The notes beneath the pieces are model-generated. The model was not told the origin of the DNA. It saw only the letters and a list, made by a program, of their open reading frames with translations, and did not search any database. The translations under genes were made by a program, and so were the position numbers. Below, piece after piece: positions 47,598 to 57,533 of a stretch of DNA of 64,000 nt (position 1 is its first letter; every line of letters begins with the position of its first letter). This stretch comes from Cryptomeria japonica (Eukaryota > Streptophyta > Pinopsida > Cupressales > Cupressaceae), in the NCBI RefSeq assembly GCF_030272615.1, contig NC_081406.1:484065900-484129899 (forward strand). Direction: 5' to 3'.

Positions 47598-50078
47598 ATG
47601 TGGTGGTTGGCAAAATTAACAAAACAAGTGCCCGGTATAGGTAACAAAAATATTGGTTTTGACATGCCGGTAGGCAAACAATTGTCAGATTTACTAAACA
47701 ACATGGGAGAGAACAGAGAAAAGAACACAGATGAGTACTTTCACGCATTGAAGGCCCAGATGAAGACAAGAGTCAGACAATCACAAGAAATTGTAAATAA
47801 GTATAAGGATGAAATCTGTTTTGTTATTAAGAAGGATGAAATTTGGATGGAGGCAGTTATCCCAAGAACCATTTGGGTTACTGAAATGGGATATGAAACT
47901 GATGATCACATAATTGAAACATATGCAAAAGCCCTCCTGGAAGCACCTAACGAACCTACATAAGAGGTATTTGGCAATGCTGAGACTATTGAAAACCAAA
48001 TTGAATCAAAGAAAAGGGTTAAGAAGGTTGAAGCAATAGTTAGAAGAGGATCCAGGCAAGCAAAATCTATTAAGGATGATGTACTCAAACAAACTAGTAT
48101 TACTGAAGATGAGTTAGAAATACTTCAACCGGAAACTCACCTTTCACCGGTTGGAAATTCTTCAGAAAGTGATATATTAGTTGAATTTAAAAGAGTTGTG
48201 AGAAAAAGGAAACCTTCACTAGTATCTACACCTTCTCCTAGAAGAACCAGATAGAAACAACAGGAAGTAAGGCCCCCAGCTAGGAAGTTAACTCCAAAGA
48301 AGAAGTTAACACCCAAGAACAAGACTCAACAAACCATTTCTCCAATTGACAAACTTCTAAATGAAATAATATATGATGGAAAGCTGAAAAACATCAATAA
48401 ATTGTATGATTCATTATCAACTGATGACAAGGAAAAAGTTGAAAACAGTGTAATCCTACACTTGGACATTTACAAGAAATTTCTAATGCAAGTTGTGGAT
48501 GAATTACTGGGAGAGCTGTTCAAAAGACTTGAAGCTAGAAGGCGAGATGTTGTAGAGCTTGATAAGAAATTAAAAATTGAAAAACTTCTTGTTGTATATC
48601 CAGTCAACTCACCAAATGAGATAGATAAACTGATCTCAGAGGCTAACCGGTCAGTATTTTCAACTGCACACCGACATGTAGCACCTATGGTTGGTAGAGT
48701 GAATGAGGTAGCAGAGGAAATTGCTAATGCATGGGACATATTCCTTGTAGAGAAGGAAAAGCAGGAAGAATATTGAAATCCTAAACCCATCAAAGTATAC
48801 CAAAAAGATAAGGATAAGGGAAAAGGCAAGGTTGGTGGACCACCCAACATAAAAATAGTAGATAACTTATCCCCACCGCCTCTTGATACTCCACCGGTAG
48901 TTACCACAGACAATCAACTGGCTAATGAGAATATGGACACACCACATGAGGACACAAATCCCAATTCTGAGGTGTTATATACACAGTGAATATTGACACT
49001 CAGAAAGTCAATATTGTGGTAGATAAGGATTCAATAGGAAAAACAGATGTGGAAAATAAACCACCAGTAACATATAATATAGAAGATAAACCGGCAGGTG
49101 ACAACACTAAGAAACATGCAGAGCAACAGGCTCCTTCACAAGACCAGGTTCATACAGAGTTAGTGCCACCTGCAACAGCCGAGCAATCCAAACCTTTTCT
49201 TAAAGAAATGGAAACACAAACTGGCCTACCAGAGGTCACCACAAGCAAGGAAATTGCTCCCACCGGTGGAATACAGATTGTTGGTTCTTCCACTGCATAT
49301 TTCAAATCAACTAATGTGACAGAAGTTCTTCTAGATTCTATCAAGAAGATAACAGAGTGTAGCTCACAAGCATACAAGGCAATTGATGACACAATTCCAA
49401 TTTTGAAAATGATAGCACCTAAGTGTAATATAGATAACAAAGATTCTTTAGGTCAACTTGACACTTTGTCTAAGTATATTACTAACAACACTATGACAGT
49501 TGAACAAATAAAAGAGGAAGCATTCAAGAAGAGACTAGAGAAAGAAAAACACAAATTCTTTGAGGAGAAAATAAAGAAGTGTACAAGAAAATTTGACACT
49601 CTTTTACCGGAACTATGTAGTACACTGAAGGAATTTAAAACTTTGTCCAGGGATACATGTAAAACTAACTTTTTGACAGTAGATATAGACAGGAAAATCA
49701 GCAAGGTACAGGAGGAAATAAATCAACTACCTGATAACTTCATTAATTCATCTGATTCATTATCAGTTTTTGAGCATAATAAAACAGGTTTTGAGGAAGA
49801 ACTACTAAAGTTGGAAAGAGAGAAGGAAAGAATAAAAGGAAAGACGAAAGATCTACAATGGAGACAGTCCAAAATTGGACTACCTCACCTCCTTAAGAAA
49901 ATAAATATCTGATGCTTTGATTCAAGGACATAAAACACCAGCAGAGGAAATGCAACACCTCACTGGTACAGTTCAGAGGACTGAGGCCGCAATAAAAGAC
50001 AGCAAAAAGTTCATTGAGAGCCTGAATCTGGTTTTGGCAGATCTTTTTCAGATTGTAACCAACTGGTTACAAGGATGA
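47598..50078 (+). pseudogene. element B ORF2: accessory protein, N-terminal domain mostly lost
   Basis: Opens with PGIGNKNIGFDMPVGKQLSD, which aligns with the end of the N-terminal domain of element A ORF2 (PGVGDVQWSPDQPVTKQIKE), so about the first 240 residues are missing. Then KTRVRQSQEIVNKYKDEICF against SQRVRISGDIVKKYEDDICF, and EIWMEAVIPRT...EMGYETDD. The middle has basic runs (RVVRKRK, KKKLTPKNK), LYDSLSTDDKEKVEN (A: YYDDFSDEEKEEI) and LFKRLEARRRDVVELDKKLK. The long coiled coil (48986-49912 open for 308 codons) ends near 50078 (DLFQIVTNWLQG) after a shift near 49912. Stops occur at 47961, 48252 and 48774, plus a shift near 48985. Function unknown. Confidence 0.8.
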
Positions 50079-50285
50079 AATAGGAAACCACACTCATTGA
50101 CACTTTGACAACCTTTGTCTGATGCCAAAGGGGGAGTAATGGAATGAGAAAAATAACCAGCAAATGACTCATCAGCTCAGGGGGGGCACATATTGTTTTG
50201 GTACACAAATTTTTGGTAAGACAATTCTGGCACTCTTTTGGATAACAATTTTTGGATTTTTCTCATGAGTGTTGCCATCAATGCC

Positions 50286-50297
50286 AAAGGGGGAGAT
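50286..50297 (+). promoter_or_regulatory. polypurine tract of element B
   Basis: AAAGGGGGAGAT directly before the 3' LTR. Similar runs at about 50125 (AAAGGGGGAG) and 50177 (CAGGGGGGG) make it a multiple-tract region. Confidence 0.8.
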
Positions 50298-51093
50298 TGT
50301 TGGCAAATGCACACTCAATGAGATATTGTAGGTGATTGAAGGTTTTTTCATTGATGGCAACCTTACAATCCTATGACACCGGCAAGACAATTTACCAGCA
50401 CCGGCAAAGACAAACGCTACACCGGCACAGAGACCACCGACAGTAAAAGGAAGCATAACGACATAGAAGCCAACAAGAATTTTGTTTGTAATATATTTTG
50501 TTAATTATTGTAAAATCATTGTAAGTCGACTTGGCAAGATGTAAAATGACTCATATATATAAGAGATTATTGTAGAACATTTTGTAATGCATGGGAGAAA
50601 ATAAATAGGCGAAATAAGGCAGACCTATTATGTGAATTATATGTTAAGGGTTTATGTATGAGGTAGAGCTATAAACCGGTACTGGATCTGGCATAGTAGA
50701 TGCTATTTTGAAGCAGTACAAGACATTGGATTTATATAATCCATTTTGTAAGTCAGTGAGACTTCCCATTTTGTAATTGAGCAGTGAGCTCTAGGCACTT
50801 GGCCTTCCTACATGTTCAGGCCCCTCTTGTAGCAGTAATATTCTCTTATTGGCCAGTAAGTGAACATTGTGGGTCACAAATCCCACCAAGGTTTTCCCCA
50901 CACTGCGTTTCCTCGTTAAACTACTGTGTTATGTGTGTTTTTCATGTGGTTGTTGTTATCTCTATTTATTGCATTATTTCTTGTTTACTGGTATACAGTA
51001 TTGATATGCTTTACATGTTTTAAGTTAAGAAAATCTTATAACCGGTTAGATACTGATTCACCCCCCCTCTCAGTATCTATGGGAATCCTAACA
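50298..51093 (+). repeat. 3' LTR of element B
   Basis: 796 bp, mate of 45508-46310. GTAAGT at 50748-50753 and CTCTCAG ending at 51073 are kept. Confidence 0.94.
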
Positions 51094-51117
51094 AGCTTAA
51101 CTGCTTGAGGAGATCTG

Positions 51118-52796
51118 ATGGAATCAACTTCTACATTTAATCCCTACAAGAAGGAGAGTCCCAGATTTGATGGTACAAATTATAAAATATGGAAGGAGCA
51201 AATGAAGATTCATCTAAGATGTCTTGGAGCTGAAGTTTGGGAGATAACAAAGAAAGGGTATACACCTCATGATCCTAATTCTCGAACTTTGGCACCTGTT
51301 GATGAATAGAAGAATGTTGATAATGATGTCAGAGTGAAAGAATCATTGTTAAGTGCCCTATCAGATGAGAAGCTGTTGAATGTCATAGAGCTGGAAAATG
51401 CCAGGCAGATCTAGTTTAAGCTTGAAACTCTTTATGAAGGCAACCAAGTAGTAAAGATTGCAAAACTTGAAGGTTACTAGGTGAGATATGAAACTTTGAA
51501 AATGGAAGAAGATGAGAAGATAAGTTCTTTCATGGATAGAGTTAATGAGATTGTCATGGGAGTCAAATTTTGCAATGGAAATGTTAATGAGGATGAGGTT
51601 GTTTCAAAGATTCTGAGAGTTCTACCTCCAGCTTACAAGATGAAGGGTACTGCAATAAACGAACTCTAGACAATGTCAAATACCCCTATTACCAGAGATG
51701 CATTACTTAGAAGTTTACTACTTTTGAACTTGAAGAACTTGGAGATCAAAGTGCTACTAAAACTAAGACTGCATTTAGAGCATCTTCCTCCGATAAGAAA
51801 ATGATAGACTAGAAGGAGTTATATGCTAAAGAATTGGAAGACATTGAGAGAGAAGACAAGGAACTTGAAGAGTTGGAAGAACTAATTGCCAGAAGAATCC
51901 CTAAAGGAGCGATTGGAAGTAAGTATAAAGGAAAAGTTCCTTTTAAATTCTTTTCATGTAATAAGATTGGTCATTTTGCTTCTAGATGTCCTAAAAGAGC
52001 TACTAGGAATCATGAAAGATTTATGAGCAATTATAAACCTAATCTGAAATATCATAGAAGACCTAGATTTAGAAGGAATAATGATAAATCATGCTACTAT
52101 GCTGGTGATGATGATTTTGGTATTACTGATGATTATTATGATGAACCTATGAGTGGATCCGGTAATGGAAGCTCTGACAAAGATTGGGTCTTTATTGTTA
52201 TCAAGGATGATTCTCCGGAACCTGTCATTGATATAAATCATACTGAGGAGAAGGCTCTAGCTGCTAAAATTGAAGAGAACGATGAATGATTTATAGATAG
52301 TGGCTGCTCACATCATATGCCTGGCGACAAGAGGAAATTCCTGACTCTGCAAGAATTTGATGGTGGACTATTCAAATTTGGAGACAATAAGGCATGCAGG
52401 ATCAAAGGCAAAGGAACAATATCTTTGGATGGCTAGACTGATATTGACAATGTTTATTATGTTGAAGGTTTGAAGAATAATGTTTTAAGTGTAGGTCAGA
52501 TGGTGGATAGAGGATTTCATTTGCAATTCAAAGATGGAAAATGCAAGATTATCAATAGATCTGGTTTAGAAATTGCATCCTAAACTCAGACCAAAGGAAA
52601 CACCTTTCATTTGAATTCTAATGAGAAGGCTTTCTTGATTTCTCAGATTGATGAAAGTTGGCTATGGCATAAGAGGATGTGTCACATAAATTTTGATTGC
52701 ATAGTGAAGATCAGACCATATGACTATGGACCGGAAGATGAGATTGTTAGATCAGAACCGGTTGTGCAATTGATGCAGGAGCATCCGGTGATGTGA
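51118..52796 (+). pseudogene. Copia-2 gag, protease and Gag-pre-integrase (broken)
   Basis: ATG at 51118 (MESTSTFNPYKKESPRFDGT). UBN2-type Gag domain (WKEQMKIHLRCLGAEVWEIT, FKLETLYEGNQVVKIAKLEG, VVSKILRVLPPAYKMKGTAI). Knuckle near 51945, FFSCNKIGHFASRC, with the first Cys replaced by Phe as in Copia-1. Protease loop FIDSGCSHHMPGD near 52290 (the preceding Trp codon is TGA). Pre-integrase SWLWHKRMCHINFDCI. The frame then jumps to a hinge-like DEIVRSEPVVQLMQEHP and stops at 52796. Stops: TAG at about 51307, 51411, 51478 and 51667, among others. The integrase core is deleted between CIVKI and the hinge. Confidence 0.9.
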
Positions 52797-53457
52797 GGGC
52801 AATCCTACATCACCCAAAAAGATTTTTATTTTTTGTTGTAGTTTCTGGATTTTCCCTTTCTTATTTTTGCAATGTACTCTTAGTCAAATTTGAAGCCCTT
52901 AGAGGCTCCAGATGAGCCTGGAAATTGGTGGAAATCCAAAGTAGTTGGCCTTTAGGTCCTTCTTTGCACCATGTCATCTTTTCAAGTCTTTTCAAGACCT
53001 TTCCGAAAAGGTATTATCATTGAAAATCCGACAGTTAGGTCAAAAGTTACGGCTGCCAAAATTTGGACATTTATTTTCAGAAAGTTTCCAGTTATCGAAT
53101 TTGACTTTAGTGAAATTAGACAGTTTCTTGTTTTGGCGCTAGTCCGCCAAGTTTCTATTTCAAATGTAATCTTAGCTCCTAAGGAAAGAAAGTCTATTTA
53201 AGACTCATCTTTGAGGAAAATAGTAGAGTTTTTGGAGTTGAGGTTTTTAGATCTTTAGAGTTGGGAGATTGTATTGTGGGAAGGATATTTTCTAGAATCT
53301 ATAAGCTGCACGTGTGGCAGTTTGTGAGGTTTTAATCCTCTGAAATTGTAATGCATGTAGTGCATATTGGTTGCTAATAATAATAAAATTTCTCTTTTGA
53401 TTCTCAATTGTTGTGTTTTTCTATTTCTATGGTTCTCTGATTGTTCCCTCATTAGCA
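52794..53457 (+). repeat. LTR-like insert in place of Copia-2 integrase region
   Basis: About 660 bp unrelated to copia pol. It starts around TGATGTGAGGGCAATCC and ends CTCATTAGCA. Internal CTATTTAAGAC (TATA-like, near 53194) and AATAATAATAAAATTTC (poly-A-signal-like, near 53380) are laid out as in an LTR. I cannot find a clean target duplication, so solo LTR is likely but unproven. Confidence 0.5.
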
Positions 53458-55195
53458 AGAATCAGTTCAAAGAATTGATCCAGTTGCTCCAATAACATCA
53501 GAAAATTCCACAGTGATTGCTGATGAGCAGAAAGAGTCAGAAAGTCAAGATAATTCAAAGACTCCCAGGTATGTAAAGCTGAATCATTTTGAAGATCAAA
53601 TCATTGGAGATAAGAGGAAAGGTGTGATGACAAGAAGAAGGTTAGCTATTGAAGAGGTATGTTTAATTTCTCAAATTGAACCGAAATATTTTATTGAAGC
53701 AAGTAAATATGAGAATTGGATGAGAGCTATGGAAGAAGAATTGAATCAGATAGAAAAGAATAAAACATGGGAATTGGTTCCTAGGCCTAAAGATAAAAAT
53801 GTTATTGGAACCAAATGGGTTTTCAGGGATAAATTAAATGAGGAAGGTTAGGTTGTAAGAAACAAGGCTAGATTGGTTTCCAAAGGATATTTATAGGAAG
53901 AAGGAGTTGATTATGATGAAACTTATGCTCCGGTTGCTAGGATTGAAGCGGTGAGACTATTTCTTGCCTATGTTGCACACAAGAACTACAAGGTATATCA
54001 GATGGATGTTAAATGTGCATTTCTGAATGGAGATCTTGAAGAAGAAGACTACATTAAGCAACCTAATGGATTTTCATTATTAGAGGACAAGGACATGGTT
54101 TGCAGATTGAAGATAGCTTTATATGGATTGAAACAAGCCCCTAGAGCATGGTATGCTCGATTAGATAAATATCTTTCAAAGCTCGGTTTTAGCAAAGGTA
54201 ATGTTGATAGTAACTTATATTATAAGATTGAGCATAATGACATACTGATCATTGAAGTCTTTGTTGATGATATCATTTTTGGAGGAGAAGAAAGTTTATG
54301 CATGAAAATTGCTGATGATACAAAGATTGAATTTGAAATGTCTATGATTGGAGAGATGGAATTTTTCTTAGGTTTGTAGATTAGTCAGACTGATAATGGT
54401 ATTTTTATTTGTCAAACTAAGTATGTGAAGGAATTTCTTAAGAAATTTGGTCTTGAAAATTCAAAACCTGTTGGTACTCCTATGATAACTGGTTGCAAAT
54501 TGTCTAAGGAAGATGAATCTCCTAGAGTGAACCCATCTAGATACAAATCACTGATTGGTGGATTGCTATACTTAACTCAGACCAGACCAAATATAATGAA
54601 TGTTGTTTGCATTGCTTCTAGATTTCAGTCAGATCCAAGAGGAAGTCATGATATTGTTGTTAAGAGAATATTCAGATATTTGGCAGGAACAACAAAGTAT
54701 GGGTTATGGTATCCAAAGGATGAAGATTTCAGATTATGTGCCTATACAGACTCTGAATGGGCAGGAGATGTGGATGACCGGAAGAGAACTATAGGTGGTG
54801 CATTCTTTCTTGGGAAGAAATTGGTTTCATGGCTTAGCAAGAAACAATCATGCACTTCATTATCTACTGTTGAAGATGAATATGTAGTTGTTGCAACTAA
54901 CTGCACTCAGATCTTATGGATGAAGCAAATGCTGAAGGATATATGGGTAAGTTATGATGAGCCTATTGTTATTCACTATGATAATACTGCTGCTATTGAT
55001 ATGTCAAAGAATCTAGTATTTCATTCCAAATCAAAACACATTTCTATAAGGTATAATTTCTTGAAGGAAAAGGTTGAAGCAAAGGAAGTCTGATTGGTTT
55101 ATGTGCCTACTAAGGAACATATTGCAGATATTCTAACTAAAGCATTTCCTAAAGATACTTCTGAATGTCTTAGAGATCAGTTGGGGGTCACCACC
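53458..55195 (+). pseudogene. Copia-2 reverse transcriptase and RNase H (broken)
   Basis: Motifs in order: [82 protein letters not shown] (catalytic Asp pair intact), [15 protein letters not shown]. RNase H: LCAYTDSEWAGDVDDRKR, LSTVEDEYVVVATNCTQILW, KHISIRYNFLKEKV, YVPTKEHIADILTKAFP, ending near 55195. Stops: TAG in EEG*VVRNKAR, GYL*EEGVDY and LGL*ISQTD, where Gln is usual, and TGA in KEV*LVYVPT (Arg expected). Without these it would be nearly complete. Confidence 0.93.
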
Positions 55196-55474
55196 CCTTG
55201 AGAATAGACTTAGAGATGCATCAATTCGATGAGGTTATCAGAAACATTTTCTCATCCAAGTTGATGGGATGATGTTGGTGCTCAGGAGGAGTAGTCAGTT
55301 GTTTGGTTTGGAATCAACCCTTTGTCATTGATGTCAAAAGGGGAGATAATGCTCATGTGAAAAACAAAAAATCTTAGGGGGAGAGATATTTTGTTGGCTC
55401 TTGATTGTTTGGGGAGAATGTTGGCATTCCTTGGCACTTGGACATTTTTCACATTCAGTGTTGCCATCAATGCC

Positions 55475-55486
55475 AAATGGGGAGAT
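55475..55486 (+). promoter_or_regulatory. polypurine tract of Copia-2
   Basis: AAATGGGGAGAT before the 3' LTR. Earlier purine runs near 55335 (AAAAGGGGAGATAA) and 55376 (GGGGGAGAGAT) form a multiple-tract region. Confidence 0.7.
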
Positions 55487-56706
55487 TGTTGGTAATATGC
55501 TAAAATTTCTTATGTGTTGTCATTGATGTCAACACTGTGCTCCAGTTGGATATGGTTTTGTCCCGGTTGGCTCTTGCTATCCTGGTTGGACCTGTACCGA
55601 TAGGACTTGGTTATCAGTGTTTTTGATCCGGTATGATCAGATTGGTTGTTTTGGTTTTGGATGGTTATTCAGGATGGTTATATGCCTATCACATTTAGTT
55701 GGTTCATGATTTGGTACTTTGGAAGCTATCTCTTATGTTATGGATTACCGGTTGATATTTCCTGGTACCAGTTGGCTTTACCGATTGGCGATATTCGATG
55801 ATTTGGTTAAGTGATTTTGGTCTGGCTTACATAAATGGTTCCTAACATGCTGAAGGTGTTCTTGATCATGTCCTAATTGTTTAGTGGCTTCACATTGGTT
55901 GGCGTGATGATTTGGTGGTCCTATTTGGATCCAATTGGTTATTCTGTGTTATTTGCACTGAGGGTTTCTACCGATTGGTGAAACGTGTTGATATAGGCGG
56001 ATATAATTGATTGGGAATTTGAATTAGGTCGATGCTATGTAATGTAAATCATAATATTGGTCCGGTGGTATCGTGTGATGTAATTTTTGTAATTATGGTT
56101 TATGGATTTAGGGTTTAGTCGACCTTGTTATCAAGGTTGATGATCTATATTCATAGGCGATATATTCATATAATTTGGATATCGATATGGTTATGTCTAC
56201 ATTATTAGAGAGAGGTAATTGTGTGAACAAGGTTATATCATTCAGTGAAGGGTTGTGAAGGTTTTGGTATTGTAGGGAAGACATATGTGCTTAACCAGAA
56301 ATGTATCAAGCATTAGGAGATGCTATTTTCATAGTTCATTTTCTCCGGATTGTAGTTTGATGTTTATGTAAGTCAGTGAGACTTCCCTTTTGTGTTGAAC
56401 AGTGAGCTCTAGGTGGTTTGTCTGATTGCAAGTGCAATCCCCATTGTAATTATTTCACATACTGCTGTAGAAGTATTATCTGACTGTGGGTAGGGTTTCC
56501 AACTGTGGTTTTTCCCTTTACTGGTTTTTCCACATTGAAATATTGGTGTTGTGTGATCTGTGCTTGCATGCTTTATCTTTCATTGTGTTGATTATATTGT
56601 GTTCTAGTAAATGGTTTATAGTCTGCATTAATTGTTTAATTTGTGGAAAACTGATTCAGCCCCCCCCCCCCCTCTCTGTTTTCCTCTGGTATCAGAGATT
56701 CTAACA
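55487..56706 (+). repeat. 3' LTR of Copia-2
   Basis: 1,220 bp, TGTTGGTAATATG to TTCTAACA. GTAAGT at 56368-56373. The acceptor-like end reads TCTCTG instead of TCTCAG here. Confidence 0.94.
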
Positions 56707-56711
56707 GAAGG

Positions 56712-57521
56712 GACAATCCTCAATCTTTGAGACAAAGATTGCAAATATTGTGGAAATAAAATTGATGGAAAACAAAATGTGGTGGCTAATGAACAAGTGT
56801 GTAGACACACACAACTATCTAAAGGACAAGATTGTAACATTTGAGTAGAGTGTGGACAGTGTAATTTAAGTCTATAAGTTCTATCATTCTTGGCTTGAGT
56901 CCACAAGCAATATACAGAATTATATTGGGTCTCTTCAAGTCAAAATGTTGGATGTGTCCAAGTGAATGATTTAAGAAATGATGTAGATGCAAAGGGGATA
57001 TTAGAAATTGAACAATTATATAAATAAAATGAATGGGTTGGTAGAACAAAAAGAAAATGTAAAGAAATATTTCTATAGGTTAAGAGACATTGTAGACATG
57101 CGTCTTTCTAGTATGGTGAAAGTTCTAAAGGACTCTCAATCTTTGAGTGCACATGTATCTATTCCAACAAGTTATGATGTTGTAGAATGCACTAGATTCT
57201 AGAGATGGAGAGTTAGATCAAGGTTATAATTTATTTGGATGTTTATTAAAGTTCTACTTGGTCAAAACTAAAAGTTATTCATAGAGACATCATTGCCCCT
57301 ACATTGCAGAATATGCAGATGAGTTGCCGGTGAAGTTTCTTTTTTGTTGTATTTTCTTGGAGTATTTTTATTGATGAAGTATTATACATAGGAGGAGTAA
57401 GTTCAATTGTATATCCCTTGTATACCCTTTGTCTTTGATGTCAAAGTGGGATAAGTTTTGGATTGGAGAAGTTTTTTTTTGCAAAAGGTTATGTGTTGGC
57501 ATAGGTGTTGCCATCAATGAC
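56712..57521 (+). pseudogene. element C accessory ORF, C-terminal part (decayed)
   Basis: Resumes element C after Copia-2. Heptad-like pieces in one frame (MENKMWWLMNKCVDTHNYLK; after several stops MNNYINKMNGLVEQKENVKK and YFYRLRDIVDMRLSSM) look like the coiled-coil tail of element A and B ORF2. It lies, as there, just before purine tracts and the 3' LTR. Too decayed for a firm alignment. Confidence 0.5.
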
Positions 57522-57533
57522 AAAGGGGGATAT
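57522..57533 (+). promoter_or_regulatory. polypurine tract of element C
   Basis: AAAGGGGGATAT directly before TGTTGCATATATGG. A weaker run lies at about 57443 (AAAGTGGGATAAG). Confidence 0.7.

Larger units (their letters stand above)
45508..51093 (+). mobile_element. element B: pol-less LTR retrotransposon
   Basis: 5,586 bp bounded by AGCTT at 45503-45507 and 51094-51098. LTRs of about 800 bp run TGTTGGCAAATG to ATCCTAACA. An initiator-Met-type primer site follows the left LTR, and AAAGGGGGAGAT precedes the right LTR. It encodes an ORF1 homologous to element A ORF1 and a shortened ORF2 homologous to element A ORF2. There is no protease, integrase or RT. Its LTRs differ in sequence from those of A, so A and B are distinct families sharing a coding core. 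Confidence 0.93.
44235..56706 (+). mobile_element. Copia-2: LTR retrotransposon, integrase lost
   Basis: Flanked by GAAGG at 44230-44234 and 56707-56711. Plus-strand order: LTR, primer site, [element B], gag, protease, Gag-pre-integrase, an unrelated insert, RT, RNase H, purine tracts, LTR. The integrase core expected between pre-integrase and RT is missing. Its LTRs are kin to the solo LTR inside Copia-1, and its proteins are close to Copia-1. It carries element B between primer site and gag, which alone would have silenced it. Confidence 0.94.

Noticed and set aside
48470-48913. Minus-strand 147-codon ORF inside element B
   Set aside because: Antisense shadow of ORF2; the plus-strand frame matches element A ORF2.
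47598-50078. Envelope-like gene, as in some Sireviruses
   Set aside because: No signal peptide or transmembrane segment; charged and coiled-coil throughout, and homologous to element A ORF2.
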